45,966 nt of DNA from Actinomycetales bacterium (GCA_018970205.1 JAGWWW010000009.1:1-45966), one strand, 5' to 3'. Shown: positions 36,101 through 43,510, counted from the first letter of the stretch. Notes: generated by a model from the sequence alone, not told the origin. Made by a program: numbers and translations.

Positions 36101-36936
36101 ACGCCATCAGCGCTGTCAACGTCACCGCTGGTGACGCCAGCGTGGACGTCTCCTTCGACGCGCCGTTCAACGGTTACTCGGCCATCACCGGCTACTCGGT
36201 GGCCGTGAAGCTGTACACCGGTTCCGGCAAGGTGAGCAAGGTCAAGCGGTTCACGATCGGCGCCGACCAGACCTCATTCACCTACGAGGGCGTCAGCAAC
36301 GGCATGACCTACTCCTTCGCCATCGCGGCCATCAACGCCAAGGGCTCCTCGGCCGCGACCGAGTCTGCGAAGGTCACCCCGGGCACCGGCTCGGCGCCGT
36401 CGATCGACAACATCACCGGCGGCAACGGCAAGCTGACCATCGAGTTCACCCCTGGCGACTCCGGTGCTGCCGAGACGAAGTACTTCGCGTACTCGCTCGA
36501 TGGTGGCGCCACCTGGGTCTCCAACCGCCGCAACACGAGCAGTCCGATCGTCGTCAAGAAGCTGACGAACGGCGAGACCTACTCCGTGCGGGTCCGTGGC
36601 GTGAACAAGTACGGCGCTAGTGCTGCCTCTGACGCGGTCGACGCGTCACCGGTGGCTGACGCGCCGAGCGCCCCGCGCCTGACCAAGGTCACCAGCACCT
36701 CCGACTCGATCACGGTCTACTTCCGTGCCGGGTACAACGGTGGCGCTGACATCACCGACTACGAGTACTCCCTCGACGGCGGTGCCTCGTGGACCTCGGC
36801 TGGCACGACCGACACCTCGTTCACCATCGACGGCCTCGACGCCTCGACGACGTATTCCGTGAGCATTCGCGCCGTGAACAGCACGGGCGAGGGCAATGGG
36901 ACTGCGCCGAAGAACGTCAAGACGCGTCGCGCCTGA
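33163..36936 (+). CDS. giant secreted repeat protein 2 (six unrecognised repeats, three FN3-like)
   Basis: A 1257-residue exported protein: signal peptide 1-34 (cut after AHA), six repeats (about 41-184, 192-342, 350-516, 526-676, 684-827, 830-972) and three FN3-like domains (about 975-1075, 1077-1164, 1166-1257). Five repeats carry DKSYWWTNE, VKFVxAG, a TTDxxGxxTF turn, YWDDSR and DRVWTHTVK; repeat 3 is a longer variant (SPAMDFGSNAYDATDW). Repeats 2-6 each gain a pair of cysteines, likely disulfides. Repeats 5 and 6 share NTAPGGGCF and TFTLTNCTS nearly base for base, a recent duplication. GAGAGGAAA precedes the ATG. There is no anchor or enzyme motif. Two operators and a strong following terminator mark it as a separate regulated unit. 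Its function is unknown; glucan binding is inferred. Confidence 0.82.
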   Translation: MSTFFRRLHRGVAIAVSAGITAALAVVAAPAAHATPSVPGEVNIRLSDADKASMTDKSYWWTNEPASHSWVKFVEAGSDLVLHYTVTDASDNTAVAGATLTLNAGGNATFTGSLTATTDSNGEATFTLHNTVDNANAEPRPVAPSTMDYWDDSRGGFPEMKFDLNPTIGAATEHVDRVWTHTVKTASAPAATEANIRLSDADKASMTDKSYWWTNEAASHSMVKFVEAGAALSLTYCATDMSGNAIAGATMTLNTGAINRASFTGSLSATTDANGCATFSLQNTTSNDDAEIRPVAPSTMSYWDDSRGGTLNGFESTYNFEPTIGYAIQHVDRVWTHTVKTAAPVDLPLPGHVNIRLVSPAMDFGSNAYDATDWIRPWIDADSKVFLHYLEAGSTTSFTYKATNADTGATVANKPISLIVNANWSCSNASFEVNGTPAGPDWCNGDGQTKISGTTDADGKVTFSVKATNTTAEAEARPSAFNQPSDKWGAGERKSNIQVSMGATRESIDIVFGHIIKPVPAPASAPAVANIRLSAADTAHMVDKSYWWTNEPASHSWVKFVEAGAGLTLTYTVTDGDGNTVANLPVTLKCLGGSASFSGCTDGKVTGTTDANGNVTFSVTSTTADADAEPRPVAPSSMDYWDDSRSVSSEKTFNFEPTVGSATEHIDRVWTHTVKAASANVIPVANIYLTAASKAGMTDKSYWWTNEAASHSLVKFVAAGATLVLTYRATDANGSALAGKTVTLNTAPGGGCFNGALSGTTNGDGYVTFTLTNCTSAANAEPAPVAPSTMDYWDDSRVVSPEVKYDFWPSMGASVEHIDRVWTHTVKPDELTIRLSDADKATMADKSYWWTNEPASFSWVKFVTAGDTLSLHYRVTNASGPVAGRSVTLNTAPGGGCFTGNLTGTTDSLGYVTFTLTNCTSDSAAEPRPTAPSSMSYWDDSRTVANEVKYDFWPSAGASVEHIDRVWTHTVKQPVATAPDAISAVNVTAGDASVDVSFDAPFNGYSAITGYSVAVKLYTGSGKVSKVKRFTIGADQTSFTYEGVSNGMTYSFAIAAINAKGSSAATESAKVTPGTGSAPSIDNITGGNGKLTIEFTPGDSGAAETKYFAYSLDGGATWVSNRRNTSSPIVVKKLTNGETYSVRVRGVNKYGASAASDAVDASPVADAPSAPRLTKVTSTSDSITVYFRAGYNGGADITDYEYSLDGGASWTSAGTTDTSFTIDGLDASTTYSVSIRAVNSTGEGNGTAPKNVKTRRA

Positions 36937-37282
36937 TGCGCTTGTGGTGAGGCGGCGCAGGTCGCCCCACTACACGCGCTGACTCAACTGAGGGCCTCTC
37001 CCCAATCGGGGAGGGGCCCTCAGTCATTCATGAGTGGCAGCGATATCAAGGCAAGCGACCAGAGTCGTCTCGGCTGGCTCCTCCTGGCCAGCTGGATTGT
37101 CGGGGCTGCCCCGCCAGTGCGGGACGCAACGGTGCCGGACCTCGGGCAACACCGGCGCCGTCCCAGCCTCGAACGCACATGGGCTGGCCGCTGACTGGCC
37201 GGGCAAACCGACGCGCGTCGGCGTGGGTCACTCTGGCGGCACAGCCACACCGGCGGTGATGCGGGTGATGCGCCCGCTCGCC
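36937..37282. other. intergenic region after repeat protein 2
   Basis: A 346-base stretch between convergent genes. Apart from the strong hairpin at 36988-37023 it holds only short open frames of Arg/Ala/Pro-rich composition without ribosome-binding sites. I see no convincing gene here. Confidence 0.6.
36988..37023. terminator. strong bidirectional-type terminator hairpin
   Basis: A 16-bp stem (CTGAGGGCCTCTCCCC / GGGGAGGGGCCCTCAG, one G-T pair) with loop AATC, 51 bases after the 1257-residue gene. There is no T-tract. It is placed to stop transcripts from the repeat gene and from the convergent ABC permease gene. Confidence 0.88.
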
Positions 37283-38083
37283 TCACAACTGGCGCAGGTC
37301 GCGGCGTTGGAAGACCGCGATAGCCCCGGCCAACGCCAGAATCGCCACCCCCACCGGCTTGAGGACCGACCCCGGTGTGAAAGCCGTCGTGAGCGGATCG
37401 CTGCCAAGGGTCCACTGGAACGGGTTGTAGGGCAGGGCTGCGTCGAAGGTGTTGACCAGCGGGGCCAGGGAGTAGAGCACGAAAAGAGCCAGCGCCAGCC
37501 CGACGCTGATGCCCAGAGCCGCACCTTTGCGGCCGGTGGCCGCACCCAGCAGCGCCCCCAGGGCACAGAACAGGGCACCTAGGGCGACGCACACAGCGGT
37601 GCCGGCGGCGAGCCGGCGCCAGCCGATGCTCATGTCGACCCAGCCGGTGCCGACGGCAAGCGTGCCTAAGCACACGATTCCGACGGCGGTGAGGGAGAGG
37701 AATGCTGCGGCGCCCTTCGCCAGCATCACCCGCACCCGGGACACCGGCAGCGCGAACAACAGGTCAGCCGTGCCCTGTTCCTCCTCTTCAGCGGTGAAGC
37801 CAGACCCCCAGGCCGCGCCGACGGCGATGAAGACCAGCGGCAGCATCAGGCTGAACAACTCGGTGCCGAGATAGCCGGGTGCGGATGTGTAGTCCTCGAT
37901 CCGGAAGACCTTCTTGAAGACCTCTGGGTACTGCTCGATGAACTGTTGCAGCCCGGCACTGGACTCGCGCACCGTCGGGTAGACGGAGAGTTGCAGTGAG
38001 ATGAGGGCGGCGGCTGTGATCGCCCAGGAGAGCAGCATGCGCCAGTGCTCGCGGGCGTCACGAAGAACAATGGCGTCAATCAT
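37283..38083 (-). CDS. ABC-2 type transporter permease
   Basis: A 266-residue membrane protein with about six hydrophobic segments. An N-terminal helix (MLLSWAITAAALISLQLSV) is followed by an extracytoplasmic loop, then FSLMLPLVFIAVGAAWGS and a cytoplasmic EEEEQGTADLLFALPVSR. That last motif is typical of ABC-2 permeases. GGAGG precedes the ATG at 38083. It pairs with the ATPase at 38259, separated by a doubly coupled 60-codon frame. The transported substrate (drug, lipid or peptide) cannot be told. Confidence 0.85.
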   Translation of the reverse strand: MIDAIVLRDAREHWRMLLSWAITAAALISLQLSVYPTVRESSAGLQQFIEQYPEVFKKVFRIEDYTSAPGYLGTELFSLMLPLVFIAVGAAWGSGFTAEEEEQGTADLLFALPVSRVRVMLAKGAAAFLSLTAVGIVCLGTLAVGTGWVDMSIGWRRLAAGTAVCVALGALFCALGALLGAATGRKGAALGISVGLALALFVLYSLAPLVNTFDAALPYNPFQWTLGSDPLTTAFTPGSVLKPVGVAILALAGAIAVFQRRDLRQL

Positions 38084-38262
38084 GCGGCGTCCTCCGGTAT
38101 GAGATGGAGTTCAGCGTGGGGTTGCAAGACGAGCGCGGTGGGCAGTGGCAGCGCCGCGACGGTCGGGCTGCCTGGTGCGAGGCTGTGCGACCGCGGCACG
38201 CCTGCGGGGCTAACTCCCGCGAATTCCGGCCAGGGCAGTTGCAGCGCTGCGATGGTGGTCAT
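38080..38262 (-). CDS. possible 60-residue protein coupled between ABC ATPase and permease
   Basis: An ATG-initiated frame fills the gap between the two ABC genes exactly. Its ATG overlaps the ATPase stop (ATGA, 38259-38262) and its TGA overlaps the permease ATG (38080-38083). The product is Pro/Ala/Leu-rich, not clearly membrane-spanning and unlike anything I know. Its last residues, LIPEDAA, echo the ATPase C-terminus LIPERAA, and the two boundary sequences are about 18/22 identical, suggesting a local duplication. It may be a real linker protein or a duplication remnant. Confidence 0.4.
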   Translation of the reverse strand: MTTIAALQLPWPEFAGVSPAGVPRSHSLAPGSPTVAALPLPTALVLQPHAELHLIPEDAA

Positions 38263-39197
38263 GCGGCGCGCTCGGGTATCAGCTCAGTGAAGACGTCCTC
38301 GAGGCGCTGCTCGTGGCTGTGTACCGCGATGACGCCGTGCTTGGCGGCGGCATCCAGTGCCGCGGCTTGGGAGCCGTTGACGGTGACCTCGACGTGCCGA
38401 GCATGGGCTTCTACTGCTGCGACCCCGCGCACGCCCTCGAACCACGATTCGGCAGCGGTGTCGGCGAACTCGAAGGTGAGGCGCTGCACGAGCCGGCCGG
38501 TGATGTCGGCCATCGCGGCCGAGAGCACGGTGCGGCCCTGGTGCAGCATCACCACGCGGTCGGCGAGTGCCTCGACCTCGCTCAAGACGTGCGAGGACAG
38601 CAGGATCCCCACCCCGTCAGCAGCCGCTTCGCGCAGGACGCGCTCGACCTCCCGTTGCACAAGGGGGTCCAGCCCGCTGGTGGGCTCGTCGAGCAGCAGC
38701 AAACGCGGAGAGTGCATGAGTGCGGCGATCAAGGCGATCTTCTGCTTGTTGCCGCGGGAGAGGTCGTGGATGTGCTTCTCGAGGTCGACTTCGAGCCGCG
38801 CGGACAACTCGGCCACGCGCGCGCGGCAGTCGATGCCCCTAACCCGCTGCAGGAATCGCAGGCACTCGCGGGAGGTCGGGCGCGGGTAGAGCGCGGGACT
38901 GCCCGGCAGGTACCCGACCGCAGAGCGCACATTCGGCGAGCCATTGAGTGCGCTCTGCCCGAGGATGTCAGCCGTGCCGCCGCTGGGGGATACCAATCCC
39001 ATGAGGATGCGCAGGGTCGTCGATTTACCAGCGCCGTTGGGGCCGACGAACCCGACGACCTCCCCCGGTTGCACCGTCAAGGAGAGCGCGTCAAGGGCGT
39101 GGGTGCGGCCGTACCACTTGCTCAAACCTCGGACCTCAAGCACCGGCTCCGCAGGCGGCAATGCTCGCAGGGGGGTCACCTTCGGCGCGGTGGTCAC
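38259..39197 (-). CDS. ABC transporter ATPase (DrrA/CcmA type)
   Basis: A 312-residue nucleotide-binding subunit of an ABC-2 exporter. It has Walker A GPNGAGKST, GYLPGSPALYPRPTSRE in the Q-loop region, signature LSRGNKQK (LSxG with Arg replacing the second Gly position), Walker B LLLLDEPTSGLDPLV and H-loop SSHVLSEVE. A C-terminal domain of about 90 residues follows, as in DrrA/antibiotic resistance ATPases. The GTG at 39197 is used; GGAAGG abuts it, so a start slightly further in (GTG 39179) is possible. It is the first gene of a minus-strand unit with the permease. Confidence 0.88.
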   Translation of the reverse strand: MTTAPKVTPLRALPPAEPVLEVRGLSKWYGRTHALDALSLTVQPGEVVGFVGPNGAGKSTTLRILMGLVSPSGGTADILGQSALNGSPNVRSAVGYLPGSPALYPRPTSRECLRFLQRVRGIDCRARVAELSARLEVDLEKHIHDLSRGNKQKIALIAALMHSPRLLLLDEPTSGLDPLVQREVERVLREAAADGVGILLSSHVLSEVEALADRVVMLHQGRTVLSAAMADITGRLVQRLTFEFADTAAESWFEGVRGVAAVEAHARHVEVTVNGSQAAALDAAAKHGVIAVHSHEQRLEDVFTELIPERAA

Positions 39198-39462
39198 CCT
39201 TCCACGCTAGGCAGGGTGATGACGCACCACACGGGGATTGGTTATCCAGGTGGCCGCAGCGTCCATGGTTCGGACACGGACACGTCGTCAGTGCATGACT
39301 CGTACGGCGCTGACGTTTGTTCGCGACCGCTCAGCTGATCGCATGCCTCCGGAGGCGACGGCCCCGACATGCGACGGGCCAGCGGATGAGGTAGTAGGAA
39401 GTCGGCGCTGACGACGGCTGAGTAGGTGTGTCACTCCGCGTCCAACCACCCCACCTCGCCTG

Positions 39463-40764
39463 TCAGCGGACGAAAACCCTGCACGACCACGCGGGCAGGT
39501 CCATCTGCGCGTGGTCAGAGGTGAGGCTGACTTCCTCACCGCTGAAGAAGTCGCGGTAGGAGCCCTCGTAGAGCGCGTCGAGCAGGGTCACACGATGTGG
39601 CTCGCCTGAGAAGTTGAAGACCGCGAACACGGCGTTGGCGTCGTTGCGCCGGACGAAACTGAGCACCTGGTTCGGTTGGTCGTTGCGCACCCGCTCGGTG
39701 CGGGCGCCCCAACGGCCGTTCCACAGCGCGGTGTTCTCATGCTTGAGCGCGAACAGCCGTCGGTAGAGGTCGGCGTGCTCATGCTCGCGCCACACGATCG
39801 GGTCGCGCTCGAAGAAGGCCAGGCGGTGGTCGTAGCCCGCTTCCTGGCCGTTGTAGACCAGCGGCATACCCTCCCCGAGCACGGAGAGGACGACGGTGTT
39901 GTGCAGGCCCGCGCCGAAGTTCTCGAACTCGGTGCCCTCCCACGCGTTCTTGTCGTGGTTGCTGACGAAGAGCATCCGGATGGCGTCGTCCGGCCAGTGC
40001 TTCTCGTTCCATGAGTACCAGGTGAACAGCGCGTTGAGGTCGGCGCGGCCCATGCAGATGTCGTGCATGGCTTGGTACCAGGTCCAGGAGTAGGTCATGT
40101 CAAAGGCGGCCGCGTGGAGGTCTTTGGACTCCCACTCCGCAAGCAGGAACACGGGTTTCACGGCGTCGAGCTCTCGGCGCACTTGCTCCCAGAAGTCGGT
40201 TGGGACGAAGCCGGCGACGTCGCAGCGGTAGCCGTCGAGGTCGAACTCGCGCACCCAGTGCACCATCGCGGCAGTCATGTATTCGCGGACCGCGGGCAGC
40301 GAGTAGTCGAGTTCGATGATGTCGCCCCAGTCCCACCAGGCGGTCGGGCGGAAGTCGCCCTGCCAATCGCGCAGGTACCAGTTCGGGTGCTGCTCGACGA
40401 GGTTGCTGTCCCAGGCGGTGTGGTTGGGGACCCAGTCGAGGATGACCTTCATGCCGAGGTCATGGGCTGCGCTGATGAATGCTCTGAGGTCCTCGGCGGT
40501 GCCGAACTCGGGGTTGACGCCGTAGTAGTCGGCGACCGCGTAGGGGCTGCCCAGTGTCCCCTTGCGGTTCTTCTCGCCGATGGGCTGCACCGGCATCAGC
40601 CAGAGGATGTCGACGCCGAGGTCCTTGACCCGCGGCAGGTGCGACATCGCGGCCATGAAGGTGCCTTCAGGGGTGAACTGCCGGGTGTTGATTTGGTAAA
40701 TGGTGGCGTTCTTCGACCACTCCGGGTGCTCGATGGTCACATACGGCCGCGGGGTGTAGGACAT
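39463..40764 (-). CDS. cytoplasmic GH13 alpha-amylase-family glycosidase
   Basis: A 433-residue GH13 enzyme acting on alpha-glucosidic bonds. Conserved regions are DWVPNHTAWDS (region I), GYRCDVAGF with nucleophile Asp182, FLLAEWES with acid/base Glu210, and FVSNHDKNAWEG with transition-state Asp271. A short beta-sandwich C-domain (SFVRRNDANAVFAVFNFSGE) ends the protein. There is no signal peptide, so it probably works on maltodextrins, glycogen or trehalose-like substrates inside the cell. The ATG at 40764 has a weak ribosome-binding site; the open frame upstream is a shadow of the VOC gene. No operator of the glucan regulon is visible nearby. From memory, close relatives with IGEKNRKGTLGSPY-like stretches are also frequent in Bacteroidota; I cannot test whether it was transferred. 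Confidence 0.9.
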   Translation of the reverse strand: MSYTPRPYVTIEHPEWSKNATIYQINTRQFTPEGTFMAAMSHLPRVKDLGVDILWLMPVQPIGEKNRKGTLGSPYAVADYYGVNPEFGTAEDLRAFISAAHDLGMKVILDWVPNHTAWDSNLVEQHPNWYLRDWQGDFRPTAWWDWGDIIELDYSLPAVREYMTAAMVHWVREFDLDGYRCDVAGFVPTDFWEQVRRELDAVKPVFLLAEWESKDLHAAAFDMTYSWTWYQAMHDICMGRADLNALFTWYSWNEKHWPDDAIRMLFVSNHDKNAWEGTEFENFGAGLHNTVVLSVLGEGMPLVYNGQEAGYDHRLAFFERDPIVWREHEHADLYRRLFALKHENTALWNGRWGARTERVRNDQPNQVLSFVRRNDANAVFAVFNFSGEPHRVTLLDALYEGSYRDFFSGEEVSLTSDHAQMDLPAWSCRVFVR

Positions 40765-40953
40765 GGGCGCATTGTGGCGGCTGGCGTGCAGCGGGGCTAG
40801 GCGCCGGAGTTGGAGCGACCCGCGGAGAGTCCGCACCGGGCAGGGCCCGGCAACGCCCGCGGTGCAGGGTGCATCGTGGCTTCCTGAGTCCGTTGGAGTC
40901 ACGCGCCGGGCAACCAGCGGCGCACGCGCGTCGCGATGCGGTTGGATGGCCGG

Positions 40954-41361
40954 ATGCTGCGGATTCAGAACATCACCATCGACTGCAACGACCCCAAGGG
41001 GCTCGCGCAATTCTGGGCGAAAGCCCTCGACTGGCAGATCACCGGCGAGTCTGACGATGAGGTGTGCATCGCTGCTGTGCCGGAAGGAACCGTCTTCGAG
41101 GCGAGTGCTGACGGGCAGACGCTGCCGTATCCGGATGTGCTGTTCATTCGCACACCGGACACCAAAGTGGTGAAGAACCGACTGCACATGTGTCTGCGCC
41201 CCGCGACGCAGGCTGAGGAGGTTGCGCGGCTGGAAGCGTTGGGAGCCACCAAGGTCGAGATCGGCCAATCGGCTGAACCCGGGGCGACTTGGGTTGTCAT
41301 GACCGACCCCGAGGGCAACGAGTTCTGCGTGTTGCGGGCCTCGACCGCCCAAGGCGAATAG
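40954..41361 (+). CDS. VOC-family (glyoxalase-like) protein
   Basis: A 135-residue protein of the vicinal oxygen chelate superfamily, closest in look to the glyoxalase-like actinobacterial proteins: N-terminal IQNITIDCNDPKGLAQFWAKAL, then LHMCLRP with a central metal-ligand His, and C-terminal VVMTDPEGNEFCVL with the second-repeat Glu. The start at ATG 40954 fits the family's usual beginning; an ATG at 40936 is the alternative. These proteins often bind or modify small molecules, and the substrate is unknown. It lies between divergent GH13 and same-strand HD-domain genes. Confidence 0.85.
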   Translation: MLRIQNITIDCNDPKGLAQFWAKALDWQITGESDDEVCIAAVPEGTVFEASADGQTLPYPDVLFIRTPDTKVVKNRLHMCLRPATQAEEVARLEALGATKVEIGQSAEPGATWVVMTDPEGNEFCVLRASTAQGE

Positions 41362-41465
41362 TGCCGGGAGGATTCATGCGACGGGAATACTCCGTGCGTT
41401 CGGAGTGTTGTCACTGATGCAGCGATGCTGCGAGCAACCGATGATCCGACAACCAAGGGGGACCT

Positions 41466-42146
41466 ATGACCACATCACCGCAATACAGCCCACGCTTCCT
41501 CGAAGCACTCACCTTCGCGGCGTCGAAACACGAGACGCAGATTCGCAAGAAGGCCGTCGCGGAGGTGGAGCGTGGCGAGGAGTGCGTGCCGTATGTGTCA
41601 CACCTCCTCGGCGTTGCAGCCATCGTTTTCGAGGCCGGTGGCGACGAGGAGGCCGCGATTGCCGGCCTCCTGCACGATTCCGTTGAAGACCAGGACGTGA
41701 CACCGGCGGAATTGGCCGAACGGTTCGGGCCGGATGTGGCGCGCATCGTCGACGCCTGCAGCGAGCACTGGGACCACAGCAAGCCCAAGCCCGAGTGGCA
41801 CGTGCGGAAGGAAGCACACCTTGCGCTGCTGACCGCAGAGGCCGACCGCTCGGTTGTCTTAGTGACGGCTGCGGACAAGATCCACAACGGGGAGTCCATC
41901 ATCCACGACCTCAACGCCTTCGGGCCGGTCGTCTGGCAGCGGTTCAACGCCGGGCCAGACCGGCTGCTCTGGTACTACACCGAGGTCACCAAGGTCGTCC
42001 GTGCAGTGCTCGGCAAGGAGAGTTACGCGTCGGTGCGGCTGTCCAATGTCACTCGACGTCTGGCACAAGCCGTGGCCGAACTGCGCATGAGCACAGCAGC
42101 CGACGGGACGGATGCAGCACCCCCAGTACCCATGGCTCGAGCCTGA
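41466..42146 (+). CDS. HD-domain hydrolase resembling small alarmone hydrolases
   Basis: A 226-residue protein. Its HD domain matches the hydrolase half of RelA/SpoT and the MESH1-type small alarmone hydrolases: PYVSHLL (His46), AGLLHDSVEDQDVT (His70-Asp71, Glu74-Asp75), a FGPDVARIVDACSE helix, and TAADKIHNGESI with the later metal-ligand Asp. No synthetase, TGS or ACT domain follows; the C-terminus is a short low-complexity tail. AAGGGGGACCT precedes the ATG. It could hydrolyse ppGpp or another nucleotide (NADPH for metazoan MESH1). Activity is inferred only from motif spacing. Confidence 0.8.
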   Translation: MTTSPQYSPRFLEALTFAASKHETQIRKKAVAEVERGEECVPYVSHLLGVAAIVFEAGGDEEAAIAGLLHDSVEDQDVTPAELAERFGPDVARIVDACSEHWDHSKPKPEWHVRKEAHLALLTAEADRSVVLVTAADKIHNGESIIHDLNAFGPVVWQRFNAGPDRLLWYYTEVTKVVRAVLGKESYASVRLSNVTRRLAQAVAELRMSTAADGTDAAPPVPMARA

Positions 42147-42338
42147 GTTCCAGCATTGCAGGTGTCGGCGCAGGCGAGCCCGCACAACTGATTCGGCCTG
42201 GTGCGCTATGGCGCGGTAGCCGAGTCGGCGAGGTCACGCCCGGGCGGCCCCTGCTCCCCCCATCCCACGTCTCTAGCAGTGGACAGCGTGGGTGCGACGA
42301 CTGGTTGGGCCTCAGACTGAGTGGGTAGTAGTCGCCAC

Positions 42339-42599
42339 ATGCCGAAGCAGTGTCAGAGTTGCGGAATGCCGTTGGCAACCAAGGAGGCTGGAGACTGCCG
42401 GGGTTCGGAAGCCGACGGCAGCCGAAGCGAGAAGTGGTGTTCGCTGTGCTATCAGGGCGGCGCGTTCACCAGCCCCGGCATGACGCTGTCTCAGATGAGC
42501 GACGTCGTCGACCAGGCACTGCGTGAGCGGAAGTCTTCAGCGATGTTCCGGTGGATGGCGCGCCGCCAACTCCCCCGGCTTGAGCGCTGGCGCGCCTAG
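42339..42599 (+). CDS. zinc-ribbon protein
   Basis: An 86-residue protein of the putative zinc-ribbon group, with CQSCGMPL at the N-terminus and a SRSEKWCSLCYQGGAF knuckle: Cys5, Cys8, Cys34, Cys37. GMTLSQMSDVVDQAL follows, as in family members. The additional Cys20 is not part of the usual set. The start is the ATG at 42339; an in-frame GTG at 42321 is possible. Function is unknown. Relatives are stand-alone or regulator-fused. Confidence 0.82.
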   Translation: MPKQCQSCGMPLATKEAGDCRGSEADGSRSEKWCSLCYQGGAFTSPGMTLSQMSDVVDQALRERKSSAMFRWMARRQLPRLERWRA

Positions 42600-42724
42600 C
42601 AGCAACGCGCGGCGACACAGCCCGCATTGATGGGCGGCGTCCGACTCGCGTCAGCGGGACTGTGGCTCGGGCCCTCACTTACGTGCAGCGGCGAGGCGCT
42701 GGTAGCGACTGTCCGCTCGATGCC

Positions 42725-43510
42725 TCACATCGTGCTGGTCGCGAGCACCCCGGCGAAGATCTGCCAAGCCAAGGCGGTCTTGGCCACGAACGACAAGGTG
42801 ATGTAGGTGCGCTCGCCGACGAGGTAGTCCTTCCAGCGGCCGACCTCCTTGTATTGCAGCCACTGCACGACCGCGAAGCAGTTGAAGAACAAGAAGAGCG
42901 AGATGACGACGCCGTAGACGAAGCCCGGGGGCTCGTTGGTGCTGCCCGGGGAGAAGAGCAGCCAGAACATCGCGATCCAGGGCACGGCGCCGGCGAGGCA
43001 GCCGAACCAGAAGGGGAGCATGCCGCCCTTGCCGGGCTCCTCGTATTTCTCCTGCAGCCAGCCGAAGAGGATCATTGAGATGTTGCAGCCAGCGATGGCC
43101 AGCAGTGCCACCACATCCCAGACCGCGTTGACGAGCCCGATGAGGATGATCATCAGGGTCGATGACAGCGCGTACTCGACCCAGCGGGCGATGTTCTGCT
43201 TTCGGGCGAGCCCGGCGGCGTAGCGCGCGCGGCCCGGGCCGATGATCCAGAAATGTGCGGCGGCGCTCATGAGCGAGAAGAGGGCCACGCCAAGCGCCAT
43301 GGGGAAGTCGAAGAGGTGGACGCTCTGAAACCTCGCACCGGGGATGGGCGCGTCCTGGAGGTAGTTCACTGACACGGGAAGCGCGAAGCTGTTGGCCAAC
43401 GCGAGGATGGCGATGCCTTGGGCGAGGTGAAAGAGCCCTGCGATGAGGTTATAGCGGCGCAGGCCGACGAGACGCTCTGCTGGAATCTCGGTGGGGGTGC
43501 TCGATGCCAT
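42725..43510 (-). CDS. heliorhodopsin
   Basis: A 261-residue seven-TM retinal protein of the heliorhodopsin family, inverted in the membrane relative to type-1 rhodopsins. Diagnostic features: GLFHLAQG in helix A (His28); AAAHFWII in helix C region (His86); ARWVEYALSSTLM with the retinal counterion Glu112; and SFVAKTALAWQIF in helix G with the Schiff-base Lys244. These correspond to His23, His80, Glu107 and Lys241 of the characterised actinobacterial protein 48C12. The ATG at 43510 is chosen because GGAG lies 6 bases upstream; an ATG at 43522 lacks this. It follows GNAT and SRPBCC genes on the same strand. No retinal-biosynthesis gene is in the window. Heliorhodopsins do not pump ions; a light-sensing or enzyme-regulating role is suspected. 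Confidence 0.95.
   Translation of the reverse strand: MASSTPTEIPAERLVGLRRYNLIAGLFHLAQGIAILALANSFALPVSVNYLQDAPIPGARFQSVHLFDFPMALGVALFSLMSAAAHFWIIGPGRARYAAGLARKQNIARWVEYALSSTLMIILIGLVNAVWDVVALLAIAGCNISMILFGWLQEKYEEPGKGGMLPFWFGCLAGAVPWIAMFWLLFSPGSTNEPPGFVYGVVISLFLFFNCFAVVQWLQYKEVGRWKDYLVGERTYITLSFVAKTALAWQIFAGVLATSTM

Noticed and set aside
33163-36936. Regularly recurring sequence blocks suggesting a CRISPR array
   Set aside because: The period is about 430-500 bases and the blocks translate in one frame into protein repeats; no short identical repeats with unique spacers and no cas genes are present.
37024-37206. Short open frame convergent to the repeat protein gene
   Set aside because: No ribosome-binding site, no recognisable motif and a biased shadow-like composition next to the terminator.
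39198-39462. Possible glucan-regulon operator near the GH13 gene
   Set aside because: No sequence resembling TGAAAGCG/CGCTTTCA was found in this gap or upstream of 40764.
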